A stretch of DNA of 64,000 nucleotides from Planotetraspora phitsanulokensis (GTDB taxonomy: Bacteria > Actinomycetota > Actinomycetes > Streptosporangiales > Streptosporangiaceae), in NCBI RefSeq assembly GCF_016863295.1, contig NZ_BOOP01000041.1:1-64000 (forward strand), written 5' to 3'. Both the position numbers and the translations under genes were made by a program. This document shows positions 15,160 through 23,766 of the stretch, one piece after another (the stretch's first letter is position 1; each line of letters begins with the position of its first letter). The notes beneath the pieces are model-generated. The model was not told where the DNA came from. It saw only the letters and a program-made list of their open reading frames with translations, and did no database searches.

Positions 15160-17853
15160 CTACGGACTCCGCCGTTCCCTGGCGGGCCGCCGCCTGATGC
15201 GGACGCCGAGCGCGGAGCGCGACAGCGCCAAGGCCGTCCGGGCGGACGGGTTGATGCGCATCGCCTCGTAGGCCGCGATGGTGGACAACGCCCTGCCACC
15301 GGGACCGAGCCCGCGGGCGAGACGGCCGATGGTGAGCCACGCCTTGGCCCGGTCCCCGGCGTTGAGCGCCGCCACCGTAAGGAGCCTTCGCGCCTCGGTG
15401 AGCTCGCCCTCCTGCGCGAGGATGTCCGCCATTCCGAGCAGCACGTCCATCGGGCTGCGGTCGAGGAGCACGGTGGTCCCGACGCGCAGGGCGTCGTCGT
15501 GCCGCCCGGACTCGTAGAGCTCCTTGAACTCGGCGACCCGGAAGTCGAGCCGCTGCTCGGCCTGCGCCGCGAGGCGCTCGTCGTACAGGCTCTCGGACGG
15601 CCCGCCCCCCTCCGCCGCGCGCGGCAGGCTGAGCGCGGTCGACATGCGCTCAGTGAAGGCCGGGATGTCGAACAGGTCCTCCACCTCGCGGAAGCCGTCC
15701 TCCGAGATCGGTTCGCACAACACCGCCTGGAGCGCGGCGAAGGCGGCGTCGGGGGTGTACTCGCCGAAGGAACGGTAGCCGGACACCCCGGCGAGGACCT
15801 CGTGGGAGCCGACCCGCTCGTAGGTCACCACGCGCAGCCGTTGCTGCACCGCCTCGACCACCGACAGCGGCATCGGGTCGTCGGCGCTCGAGAGGAAGAA
15901 GACGTCGGACTCGGCCAGCTCACGCCGTACGCGGCGGCGCGGCAGCGGGCCGAGCCACTCGACGCTGTCGGAGACGAGCGTGCTCTCACCGAGCCGTCGC
16001 GTCCGCTGCCCGATCCAGGTGAAACGCCAGGGCAGGCCGAGAGCGCGGGCGCGCTCCGCCACCCTGGAGAACAGGTCGACGCCCTTGCGGTCCTGAACGC
16101 TGCCCACCATGACGATCCGCGACTCGCTGGAGACCCCTTCCCTGGCCCGCCGCCGCTCGGGATCGCGGGGCACGGTGTTGTAGACGACCATCGGGTCCCT
16201 GGCGCCCAGAGTGCGGAACAGGTCCGCCTGCGCCTTGGAGACGCACAGCAGCTGCACGAGCGGGAGCAGTTCCAGCATGTCCGTGTGCCGGTCGCCGCGG
16301 ATTCGCGCCTCGTAGTCCATGACCCACTGGGTCTCGTGGACGTACACCGCGACGCGGACCCCCGACTCGACGAGGGCGCGCACGACCTCGTTGGCGATGG
16401 GGGACCGCCAGAAGAAGGCGAGGCTGTTGACCAGCACCACCTCCATGTCGCGCAACGCGGCCAGCACGTCGCTCACGGTGGAGAACGCCTGGATGTCGAA
16501 GTAGTGGACGGCCACGGGGCTGCGGGCGAGCAGCGACTGGGTGTAGGTGAGCACCGGGACGGCGACGCCCGTGGCGTAGGAGAAGTCGTCGCCGAGGACG
16601 GCGAGCGAGTGCGGCCGGGTGACCCGGTCGCGCACTTCGGCCAGGGCGCGTTCGGAGAGGGTGGCGGTCGTGGACGCCGAGGGGGAGATGGCACGTTCCA
16701 CCGGGGCGGGCGAAGGCTCCCGCGGGGTGCGCGCCGCCATGATGACGTCGAGGATGTCGTCGGCCACGCCGTCGCCGAAGCTGATGAAGTGGTCGAGCGG
16801 CTCGCCGTGCGCGTTGCCGGCGAACGTGGCCGACGTCTTGAGTTGCAGGGCGACGTCGGTCAGCGCGCCGATGGATCCGACGTTGCGCAGCATGGCGTGC
16901 TGGATCACCGGGAAGACGATGTTCAGCTGCTCGGGGTTGTAGAGCACCAGCGGCGTGCCGGCGCGCAGCGTCTGCAGGTAGGTCGTGGAGAAGAACGTGA
17001 CGGCCAGGTCGTAGCCGCGCAGCCCGGCCGCGTCGACGAGCACGTCCGCGCCGCGGACGGTCACGTCCGGCAGGGTCTCCAGCCATTCGAGGTGGGAGTC
17101 CCGCGACGACGGGTGGGGCTTGACGTCGATCGTCCCGTACGGCGCCAGCGCGGCGACCATCTCAGTCAGCACCTCGCGGTGCTCCTTGGCGGTCAGCTTG
17201 CCCTGGTCGGACAGCGACTGGTCCAGGACGACGATCCGAAGGGGCTCCCCGGGCGTCCGGGAAGGGCGGAAGGACAGGGCTCGGGCCGCGTTGACGAGTT
17301 CGGGGTCGTCGCTGTGGCCGAGGGCCCCGGTGATCACCACGTCGCCGGACTCGGAGTTCGACCGGAACCTCAGGTGGTTGCTCGTCGCCGGACCCCAGAC
17401 GCAGACGGCGGAGGGCGCTGACGCGCCGTAGTACCAGTTCTGGTCGCGCTGGGATCCCGCGTGGCGCTTGTAATGGAAGTCGAGATGCCCGTCCTGGACG
17501 AGCACGACGGGCAAGCGCCGGTTGAGCGCACGGGCGACCAGTCGTCCCCGGCGTGACTGGTCGTTGAACAGGACGAGCCGGTCGACGTCCTCCTTCTCGG
17601 CGAACTCCACGATGCGCCGCTCAAGCTCGTCGGCGAATTCCCGGTCGCCGATCGGTTCGCCCACCTCGAAGAGATTTCGGACGGTCGTGTGGGGGAGGCG
17701 TGCCTGCCCTTCGGCGGCGACCCAGGTGGCCACGTCGCCTTCGGCGTCCGCGGTCAGGACCGAGAAGTCCGGTGCTTCCGGACGTTCGGTCGCGATGAGC
17801 CGGCCAGTGAGGGCGATGCCATTGCGGTTCTCGACGAATATCGCTATATGCAC
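15160..17853 (-). CDS. Two-module glycosyltransferase with C-terminal TPR-like tail
   Basis: An 897-aa protein. The N-terminal half (~1-390) resembles CDP-glycerol glycerophosphotransferase/GT-B enzymes: DVKPHPSSRDSHLEWLETLP, then DLAVTFFSTTYLQTLRAGTP. The second part (~405-760) is a GT4 glycosyltransferase with IVMVGSVQDRKGVDLFSRVA and a donor-binding block FLSSADDPMPLSVVEAVQQR. The last ~130 residues form helical repeats (DDALRVGTTVLLDRSPMDVL). It probably builds or modifies a cell-wall glycopolymer such as a teichoic-acid-like chain. It stands alone, with an AT-rich promoter region upstream. Confidence 0.75.
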   Translation of the reverse strand: MHIAIFVENRNGIALTGRLIATERPEAPDFSVLTADAEGDVATWVAAEGQARLPHTTVRNLFEVGEPIGDREFADELERRIVEFAEKEDVDRLVLFNDQSRRGRLVARALNRRLPVVLVQDGHLDFHYKRHAGSQRDQNWYYGASAPSAVCVWGPATSNHLRFRSNSESGDVVITGALGHSDDPELVNAARALSFRPSRTPGEPLRIVVLDQSLSDQGKLTAKEHREVLTEMVAALAPYGTIDVKPHPSSRDSHLEWLETLPDVTVRGADVLVDAAGLRGYDLAVTFFSTTYLQTLRAGTPLVLYNPEQLNIVFPVIQHAMLRNVGSIGALTDVALQLKTSATFAGNAHGEPLDHFISFGDGVADDILDVIMAARTPREPSPAPVERAISPSASTTATLSERALAEVRDRVTRPHSLAVLGDDFSYATGVAVPVLTYTQSLLARSPVAVHYFDIQAFSTVSDVLAALRDMEVVLVNSLAFFWRSPIANEVVRALVESGVRVAVYVHETQWVMDYEARIRGDRHTDMLELLPLVQLLCVSKAQADLFRTLGARDPMVVYNTVPRDPERRRAREGVSSESRIVMVGSVQDRKGVDLFSRVAERARALGLPWRFTWIGQRTRRLGESTLVSDSVEWLGPLPRRRVRRELAESDVFFLSSADDPMPLSVVEAVQQRLRVVTYERVGSHEVLAGVSGYRSFGEYTPDAAFAALQAVLCEPISEDGFREVEDLFDIPAFTERMSTALSLPRAAEGGGPSESLYDERLAAQAEQRLDFRVAEFKELYESGRHDDALRVGTTVLLDRSPMDVLLGMADILAQEGELTEARRLLTVAALNAGDRAKAWLTIGRLARGLGPGGRALSTIAAYEAMRINPSARTALALSRSALGVRIRRRPARERRSP

Positions 17854-17879
17854 TGTTGAACGTCTCCACTGGTCATTGC

Positions 17880-18106
17880 GGGCGCGATCCGGTGTTCACC
17901 GGAGGCGCCGTCCCCTGGGCAACAGCGGTGGCTCAATCAACGGGATTTATGTGCAAATAATAACCGTCAGATAAGAATCATCCGAAGGAGGCGTTGAATT
18001 CGATCAGATATCTGATGGATATCAAATAAATAACAAATGGCCGAGTGTGCGAACTTTTTTCATCCGGCTTCGTTCCGGTGCGCCCGGTCTCCGGGTGGCG
18101 CCCCGG
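17880..18106. promoter_or_regulatory. AT-rich intergenic region with 14-bp palindrome
   Basis: The region from 17940 to 18060 is markedly AT-rich for this genome and lies between the glycosyltransferase start and the HxlR stop. It contains the perfect palindrome ATCAGATATCTGAT (18003-18016) and a nearby GGATATCAAA. It probably holds the glycosyltransferase promoter. I see no gene in it. Confidence 0.5.
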
Positions 18107-18487
18107 TCAGCGGGCGTCGAACGTCCTGCGGTTGGCCTCGATCTCGGAGTAGTTCGCGGTGGCCCAGGCGGCGAGGGCGAAGACCGGTTCCAGCAGGGTC
18201 CGGCCGAGGCGGGTGAGTTCGTACTCCACCCGCGGCGGCACCTCGGCGTAGACCGAGCGGGTGACCAGCCCGTCGCGCTCGAGGTGGCGGAGGTTGAGGG
18301 TCAGCATGCGCTGCGAGATGCCCCCGATGGCCTGGCGGAGCTCGCCGAACCGCCGCGGCCCGTGCTGGAGCGTGCCGATGATGAGCAGACTCCACTTGTC
18401 GCCCACCCGGTCGAGGACCTCCCGGACCTTCGGCCCTTCACTCGAGACGCGGTCACACGGGTTGGGTGCCCCTTTTCCGTCCTCCAT
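18107..18487 (-). CDS. HxlR-family transcriptional regulator
   Basis: A 126-aa winged-helix regulator with the family core VLDRVGDKWSLLIIGTLQHG, then RRFGELRQAIGGISQRMLT and LERDGLVTRSVYAEVPPRVE, ending in LGRTLLEPVFALAAWA. A single Cys (PNPCDRV) precedes the core, as in redox- or electrophile-sensing members (YodB, HypR). I chose ATG 18487 with a GGAGA site; ATG 18547 is in frame but poorly supported. The DoxX gene just upstream in the same direction is a likely target. Confidence 0.88.
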   Translation of the reverse strand: MEDGKGAPNPCDRVSSEGPKVREVLDRVGDKWSLLIIGTLQHGPRRFGELRQAIGGISQRMLTLNLRHLERDGLVTRSVYAEVPPRVEYELTRLGRTLLEPVFALAAWATANYSEIEANRRTFDAR

Positions 18488-18705
18488 CGCGTCTCCAGGT
18501 CCGTCGGGGCCTGTCGAGATGAATTCGGCCCGTCCTTTAATGCTCAAATATCATCGTAATACGGGATAAGAATGAATGTCACCTGACGAGCCCGTTCGGT
18601 GCCGCCCCCCTTGTGCGGCACGGCAGGGCGGCCGCGCGCTCGGCCCGCGACCGCCCCTGCTCTTCGTGCTGGATCAGGCTGTTCCGCGATGATCCTCGCC
18701 GGGCC

Positions 18706-19077
18706 TCAGAAGGCCCAGGGGCCGAAGCGTCCCCACGCGATGACCGCGGCGAGGACGAGCAGGACCACGTTGAACGGCACGAGCTTCGTCTCGCCGCGGC
18801 GCACGTGCACCGGGATGGCGCCGACCTGGACGAGCGCGAGGCCGGTCGCCGCGAGCGGCGTGAGGATCGGCGCGATGTCGAGGGCCGCCGGGAGGATCAG
18901 CCCGATCGCGCCCAGCAGTTCGACGATGCCGATCAGCTTGACCTGGCCGTCGGAGAGGTCTTCCACCCAGCCCATCTGCGGGGCCAGCGCGGCACGCGAC
19001 TGGAAGGTCTTCTTGATTCCCGCGAACAGATAGAGAAGGGCGAGGATGCTCTGCAGCACCCACAGGACGATGTTCAT
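18706..19077 (-). CDS. DoxX-like membrane protein
   Basis: A 123-aa protein with four hydrophobic segments: ~5-25, 45-65, 70-90 and 100-118. VLQSILALLYLFAGIKKTFQ and IVELLGAIGLILPAALDIAP are typical of the DoxX-like family. Relatives act in membrane redox stress or partner with sulphur or quinone chemistry. Its neighbour HxlR regulator suggests electrophile- or quinone-responsive control, which is inference. Confidence 0.85.
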   Translation of the reverse strand: MNIVLWVLQSILALLYLFAGIKKTFQSRAALAPQMGWVEDLSDGQVKLIGIVELLGAIGLILPAALDIAPILTPLAATGLALVQVGAIPVHVRRGETKLVPFNVVLLVLAAVIAWGRFGPWAF

Positions 19078-19218
19078 GGAGACTCCGTGGGGGAAGCCCG
19101 CCGCGCGAGGCGGCGGGCAGATGCGAAGCGCACGCAGAGCACATAAACGCAGTTCAGCGCCATTGGTTACTGTTTGTGCGCATGCTCATGATGCACCACC
19201 ACCACAGAGCCCACAAAA

Positions 19219-19234
19219 GGCACATTGATGTGCC
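19219..19234. promoter_or_regulatory. Palindrome upstream of DoxX gene
   Basis: GGCACAT-TG-ATGTGCC is a 16-bp inverted repeat 142 bases upstream of the DoxX start. It may be an operator or part of the read-through region. I see no gene in 19078-19304. Confidence 0.35.
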
Positions 19235-19257
19235 CAGGGGACATCCGTGTGCCCACG

Positions 19258-19289
19258 CGCCCTGCTCGGCCGGACAGCCGAACAGGGCG
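19258..19289 (-). terminator. Terminator of the ring-cleavage operon
   Basis: Arms CGCCCTGCTCGGC and GCCGAACAGGGCG (one mismatch, 6-nt loop) begin 16 bases past the oxidoreductase stop at 19305. Confidence 0.65.
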
Positions 19290-19304
19290 TGGGGAGGAGA
19301 TCAC

Positions 19305-20333
19305 TCAGTTGAGTCCCGGGTCTTCCGGCGTGGACAGGGTCCAGGGGGCGACGACGATCCGGCGGATCGCGGTGCCCGCCGCCTGACTCGACCAGGCCGT
19401 CCGGACGCGGTCGAGCGGGGCCAGATCGAACGCGACCTTCAGCCGGCCGGCGACGGCATGCTCCATGACCTGCGAGAAGGCGGTCCGCCGCTGGTCGTTG
19501 GTGAGGTCGTTGTTCGTGTATCCGAGCACCGCGGCCGAGCGGCTGCGCAGCGCCGAGGAACCGAGGGTTGCGCTCTCCCCGGCGGAACCGCCGAGGTTGA
19601 CCAGGCGGCCGCCCTGCGCGAGCACCCGCGCGGCAGCCTCGGCGGGCACTCCGAACAGCGGGTCGACGACGACGTCCACCCCTCCGTCGCAGGCGGCCGC
19701 CAACCGTTGCGCGAGGGTCGCGGCGTCGTCGCCGTCCTTGATGGCGACGACGGCGTCCGCTCCGGCGGCCCGGGCCGTCTCCTGCGCGGAGTCGGACCGG
19801 CAGGCGGCGACCACCCGGCGCGCGCCGAGCAGCCTCGCGGCCTGCACGGCCACCTGGCCGACGACGCCTCCCGCCCCGAGGACGAGCACCTGTTCACCGG
19901 GCTGTAGGGCGGCCCGCCAGGTCAGCGCCATCCAGGCCGCGACCGCGGACAGGCCGAGCGCCGCGGCCTGGGCCTCCCCGACCCCGTCGGGAATCGGCAC
20001 GAGGTCGTCCTCGGCGGCCGCGCAGAACTGCGCGAGGCTGCCGTCGCCCGGACGCATCCCGGCCTGGGTGGGGAACCACACCCGCGTCCCGGCAGGCCCC
20101 CATCCGGTGTCCTCCGTGACGAACCCGACGCCCTGCACGCCCGGCACGTACGGCAACTCAGGGACGCCGAAGTACGAGGTGCCCGAGGCGCACAGGAGAT
20201 CGAGCGGCGTGATCGGGGCCGCCAGCACGCTGACGACGACCTGGCCCTCCCGCCGCTTCGGCTTGTCCCGCTCGCCCCATTGCGGTGCTTCCCCGCACGC
20301 GTGGACGATCGCCGCGCGCATCGCGTCGCTCAC
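19305..20333 (-). CDS. Quinone-oxidoreductase-like alcohol dehydrogenase
   Basis: A 342-aa zinc-free MDR oxidoreductase. The N-terminal GroES-like part has LAAPITPLDLLCASGTSYFG and LPYVPGVQGVGFV; the Rossmann part has VLVLGAGGVVGQVAVQAARL and PVD-like VVVDPLFGVPAEAAA. Zinc-binding Cys of classical ADHs are absent. The GTG start at 20333 overlaps the LigA stop (GTGA) and gives MSDAMRAAIVH; ATG 20321 is an alternative. It is last in the five-gene operon and may reduce or detoxify an unsaturated intermediate. Confidence 0.82.
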   Translation of the reverse strand: MSDAMRAAIVHACGEAPQWGERDKPKRREGQVVVSVLAAPITPLDLLCASGTSYFGVPELPYVPGVQGVGFVTEDTGWGPAGTRVWFPTQAGMRPGDGSLAQFCAAAEDDLVPIPDGVGEAQAAALGLSAVAAWMALTWRAALQPGEQVLVLGAGGVVGQVAVQAARLLGARRVVAACRSDSAQETARAAGADAVVAIKDGDDAATLAQRLAAACDGGVDVVVDPLFGVPAEAAARVLAQGGRLVNLGGSAGESATLGSSALRSRSAAVLGYTNNDLTNDQRRTAFSQVMEHAVAGRLKVAFDLAPLDRVRTAWSSQAAGTAIRRIVVAPWTLSTPEDPGLN

Positions 20334-20692
20334 GTCGCGATGTCCGGGTACGGCAGGCTGAAGTGCTGGAGCCGCCTGCCGTACTCCTTCTGGAAGGCGA
20401 GCGGCTCGTCGTGGTCGCGCTCGAACATGGCGATGAAGAGCGTGAGCGTGAGGAACGGGTGGGCGCCGAGCTCGAACAGCCGGACGTAGTCGTGGCCGAC
20501 CAGAGCCTCGCGCTCGGCGTCCTCGAACTTCAGCCAGGTGCTCGCCTCGCCGGAGTGGCAGCCGAGGATCGTGTTGGCCCGCTCGGCCTCCCACCAGGCG
20601 ACGGTGCCGCGGGGGTCCTCCCGGTAGCGCTCGACGAGCTCGGGGTCGCGGTCGACGGTGAACAGGAACTTGTCGATCAGGTACTTGCTCAT
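20330..20692 (-). CDS. LigA-like subunit of extradiol dioxygenase
   Basis: A 120-aa alpha-helical protein: MSKYLIDKFLFTVDRDPELV, then GTVAWWEAERANTILG and REALVGHDYVRLFELGAHPF. These blocks match the small alpha subunit (LigA family) of protocatechuate 4,5-dioxygenase-type enzymes, which covers the active site of the LigB subunit. It overlaps the LigB stop (ATGA) and the downstream GTG, so it is coupled on both sides. Confidence 0.82.
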   Translation of the reverse strand: MSKYLIDKFLFTVDRDPELVERYREDPRGTVAWWEAERANTILGCHSGEASTWLKFEDAEREALVGHDYVRLFELGAHPFLTLTLFIAMFERDHDEPLAFQKEYGRRLQHFSLPYPDIAT

Positions 20693-21552
20693 GCGGTCAC
20701 CCCGTTGGGATACCAGGTGAAGTACGCCTCCATGGTGTGGAACAGGTCGAGCGAGTCCACGTAGTCGGCCTTGGCGCCCTCTCCGGCGACGCCCATCATC
20801 AGCATGAAGTCCATGAAGCCGTGGGTGGCGTTGCCCGGCTCCCACAGGCTGTCGAGCGTCACCTCGGACAGGCAGCCATCGATGTCGCCACTGGCGATCC
20901 ACTCGACGGCCTTCCTGTCGAACTCGGGGTCGGGTCCGTGCGGCCCGAACTGGCGCGGTCCGCCGAGTTCGAGGGAGAGGTGTCCCGTGCCGATGACCGC
21001 GACTCGCTTGTCGCTCGGCCACGACTCGACGAGCTGCCGGATCGTCCTGCCCAGCTCCACGAAGCGCTTCGGGCGGGGGAGCGGCGGCGCGAAGATGTTG
21101 GTGTAGATCGGCACGATGGGCAGGTCGGCCTCGGGTCGCAGCGTGATGATCGGGCACGTGACGCTGTGGTCGATGCGCAGCTCGTTGCTGAAGGCGAGGT
21201 CGAAGCCGGCGTCCAGGCCCTCACGCAGGATGTAGGCCGACAGGTCCTCCTGGCCGCGCAGCAGCATGCGCGGCAGGCCGAACTCGCGCTCCTCGTTGTA
21301 GAAGTTGGCGTCGTAGAAGGGCGCCTTCCCGACGAGGAACTGCGGCATGTTGTCCAGCCACAGCTGGTGGAAGTGGTCGGAGCCGACCATCACCAGCACG
21401 TCGGGGTTCGCCCGGGTCAGCGTCTCGCGGAAGGCCGCGATCTTGGCGACCCAGGCGTCGGCGAACGGGGGGCGTTCCTCCGGCGGGGCCGTGCTCGCCC
21501 GGTAGTAGAAGGGGTGATGCGTGGACGCGATCACCGCGACCAGTTCTGCCAT
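20689..21552 (-). CDS. LigB-like class III extradiol ring-cleavage dioxygenase
   Basis: A 287-aa catalytic subunit that would cleave a catecholic ring next to its hydroxyls with non-haem Fe(II). Metal ligands are expected at H12/H13 (IASTHHPFYY) and H60 (VGSDHFHQLW), with the third, a Glu, in the C-terminal half. IGTGHLSLELGG supplies the conserved catalytic His. The adjacent LigA gene supports the two-subunit form. The substrate may be a protocatechuate- or gallate-like acid; CoA-transferase and lyase genes upstream imply processing of the cleavage product. Confidence 0.85.
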   Translation of the reverse strand: MAELVAVIASTHHPFYYRASTAPPEERPPFADAWVAKIAAFRETLTRANPDVLVMVGSDHFHQLWLDNMPQFLVGKAPFYDANFYNEEREFGLPRMLLRGQEDLSAYILREGLDAGFDLAFSNELRIDHSVTCPIITLRPEADLPIVPIYTNIFAPPLPRPKRFVELGRTIRQLVESWPSDKRVAVIGTGHLSLELGGPRQFGPHGPDPEFDRKAVEWIASGDIDGCLSEVTLDSLWEPGNATHGFMDFMLMMGVAGEGAKADYVDSLDLFHTMEAYFTWYPNGVTA

Positions 21553-21582
21553 GAGACCTCCCGGGGCGGGTGGGGTGAGCGG

Positions 21583-22374
21583 TCAGTCCTCGTCCGGCAC
21601 GTACGTCGCGTTCCGGTCGACGGTCATGTAGACGTCCATGCCGATCGGCCGGCGGCGCTCCTCAGCGAGATGCCCGAGGAGTCCGGCGGCCCGCGCCAGC
21701 AGGGCGAATCCGCGCAGCAGGTCGACCGGCAGGCCCAGGTCGGCCAGGGCCGCCCCGCAGACTCCGGCGCCGTTCAGCGGCAGCGTCCTGCCGAGGACCC
21801 GCGGGTGCACCCGGCCGATCGCCTCGAACAGCCGCAGGTGGGGTCCGCGCAGGCCCTCCTCGTCGGCGATCGCGAGGAGTACCGGCGTCCGCGGGTCCTG
21901 GACCTTGTGCACCGGATGGCCGAGGCCGGGGACCAGCCGCCGGGCCTCGCGCGCCTCGGTGACCGCCGCCAGCGCGAGCGCGTCCCAGCCCTCGTCGTCG
22001 CCGGGCAGCGGGCCCTTGTGGGCCGCGAGGACCCCGGCGAGGAAGCGCCCGCTGTCCTCGGTGACGCCGAGGAACCGCGACCCGCCGCCGAGCAGGCCGG
22101 CGGCGAGCGCCCCCTGCACGGACTCCGGCGCGCTGAGGTACGTCAGCCGCGCGGCGATCGCCGTCGGGGTGAAGCCGTGGTCGGCGAGTGCGACCAGTAC
22201 GGTCTCGAACACCCGCGTCTCCTGCGGCGTGGGCCGGCGCCCGGCCACCAGCCAGAACGCGAGCTCGCCGAAACCGACCTTCCCCATGAGGTCGCTCGCC
22301 AGGTCCTGCCCGAGCAGCCGGATGGCCGTCGGGTCGGAGGTCCCGATCGAGGTGGGAAACGTCGCGCCGTCCAT
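21583..22374 (-). CDS. Citrate synthase-fold lyase (citryl-CoA lyase-like)
   Basis: A 263-aa protein of the citrate synthase superfamily, shorter than true citrate synthase (~370-430 aa). It has LSAPESVQGALAAGLLGGGS, the catalytic His region GLGHPVHKVQDPRTPVLLAI and the C-terminal GMDVYMTVDRNATYVP. Members annotated citryl-CoA lyase cleave a citryl-CoA-type thioester. Together with the CoA-transferase immediately upstream, it could activate and cleave a ring-fission product to a CoA ester and a keto acid. Confidence 0.75.
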   Translation of the reverse strand: MDGATFPTSIGTSDPTAIRLLGQDLASDLMGKVGFGELAFWLVAGRRPTPQETRVFETVLVALADHGFTPTAIAARLTYLSAPESVQGALAAGLLGGGSRFLGVTEDSGRFLAGVLAAHKGPLPGDDEGWDALALAAVTEAREARRLVPGLGHPVHKVQDPRTPVLLAIADEEGLRGPHLRLFEAIGRVHPRVLGRTLPLNGAGVCGAALADLGLPVDLLRGFALLARAAGLLGHLAEERRRPIGMDVYMTVDRNATYVPDED

Positions 22375-22418
22375 GGATGATTCCTCGCTGTCGTAGTCGC
22401 CGTCGTGCTCTGCGGGCC

Positions 22419-23615
22419 TCAGGTGTCCTGCCGCCCGGGCCGCTCCGGCTCGGTCAGCCATGCGCGGATCTCCGCGCCGTGTTCGTCGAGCGCCGGAGGA
22501 GGCAGCCGGTAGGAGGGCTCGGTCAGGGAGAAGGTGATGGGGTTGCGCACCGAGGGGACGGCCCGATCGCCTTCGCCGGGTCTCACGACCGGGTCCAGGC
22601 CCAGGCTTTCGGCGAAGGCCACGCCCTCGTCGACGGTGTTGATCGGCCCGCAGGGCACACCGGCCGCGGTGAGCTCGTGGAACCACTCCATCTTCGACCG
22701 GCGGCCGAGCCGTTCCACCAGCAGCGGGCGCAGCGCCTCGCGGTTGGCCGTCCGGTCCCTGGTGCGCGCGAACCGCAGGTCGTCGACGAGTTCGGGGAGA
22801 CCGAGGACCTCGCAGAGCTTGCGGAACTGGCCGTCGTTGCCCGCCGCGACGATGAGGTCGCCGTCGGCCGCGGGCAGCGGCTCGTAGGGGAACAGGCTCG
22901 GGTGGGCGTTGCCCATGCGCAGCGGAACGACGCCGGCGGCGACGTACGCGCTCGAGTGGTTGACCATCCCGGACAGTGCGGTGCTCAGCAGGTTGACCTC
23001 GACATGCTGGCCCTGTCCGGTGGCGGCCCTGTGGTGGAGCGCGGCGAGGATGCCGATGCTCGCGTGCAGGCCGGCCATGACGTCGAAGACGGAGATACCG
23101 GCCCGGTACGGCGAGCCGTCCGCGTCGCCCGTGAGGCTCATGAGCCCGGACATGGCCTGCACGATGAGGTCGTAGCCGGGCAGGGACGCGCCGCCGCCCG
23201 AGCCGAACCCGCTGATCGACGCGTACACGATCCCGGGGTTGGACGCGCTCACCGCCTCGTAGTCCAGCGCGAACCTGCGCAGGCCGCCGGGCTTGAAGTT
23301 CTCCACCATGATGTCGGCCCGCCGGGCGAGCTCCCGGGCCGCCGCGAGATCGGCGTCGTCCTTCAGGTCGAGCGCGACCGACCGCTTGTTGCGGTTCACG
23401 CCCAGGTAGTAGGTGGACACCTCGTCGTGGACGGGGGGCATCCACGTGCGCGTGTCGTCTCCCGCGGGGCTCTCCACCTTGACGACCTCCGCGCCGAGGT
23501 CGGCCAGGAGCATCGTGGCGTACGGCCCCGCGAGGATGCGGGAGAAGTCGGCCACGAGCAGGCCGGACAACGGCCCGGACGCTGCGGACGGGGTCGCCGC
23601 GCTGGAGGTGGTCAT
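22419..23615 (-). CDS. Family III CoA-transferase (CaiB/BaiF)
   Basis: A 398-aa enzyme that moves CoA between carboxylic acids. It shows the opening LLVADFSRILAGPYATMLLA, DLGAEVVKVESPAGDDTR, VNRNKRSVALDLKD and the catalytic Asp region LPGYDLIVQAMSG. The ATG 23615 start has GAGAGGAA about nine bases upstream, whereas an in-frame ATG at 23684 would overlap the operator side. It is the first gene of a five-gene operon with the lyase and ring-cleavage genes, preceded by a palindrome likely bound by the adjacent IclR regulator. Confidence 0.88.
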   Translation of the reverse strand: MTTSSAATPSAASGPLSGLLVADFSRILAGPYATMLLADLGAEVVKVESPAGDDTRTWMPPVHDEVSTYYLGVNRNKRSVALDLKDDADLAAARELARRADIMVENFKPGGLRRFALDYEAVSASNPGIVYASISGFGSGGGASLPGYDLIVQAMSGLMSLTGDADGSPYRAGISVFDVMAGLHASIGILAALHHRAATGQGQHVEVNLLSTALSGMVNHSSAYVAAGVVPLRMGNAHPSLFPYEPLPAADGDLIVAAGNDGQFRKLCEVLGLPELVDDLRFARTRDRTANREALRPLLVERLGRRSKMEWFHELTAAGVPCGPINTVDEGVAFAESLGLDPVVRPGEGDRAVPSVRNPITFSLTEPSYRLPPPALDEHGAEIRAWLTEPERPGRQDT

Positions 23616-23676
23616 GAAGGGACGGGTTCCTCTCTGAGGATGGATCGTCGGGCCGACCGGCTCATGCGTCCGTTGA

Positions 23677-23692
23677 GCGGACAATTGTCCGC
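23677..23692. promoter_or_regulatory. IclR-type operator candidate 1
   Basis: Perfect 16-bp palindrome GCGGACAATTGTCCGC, 61 bases upstream of the CoA-transferase start, with an extra GTCCG half-site at 23668-23672. The core CGGAC-N4-GTCCG is repeated before the amidohydrolase gene. Confidence 0.7.
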
Positions 23693-23766
23693 CGTGGCAG
23701 TCTGCGCGTCCCGATCCGTCCTGTCAAGGTGCGGGACGGCCGGCCCGTGCGCTCCCCTCGGTCGGG

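Noticed and set aside
19176-19280. Possible histidine-rich leader peptide with four consecutive His codons on the + strand
   Set aside because: No histidine or amino acid biosynthesis genes follow, there is no attenuator hairpin before a relevant gene, and the frame extends antisense through the oxidoreductase.
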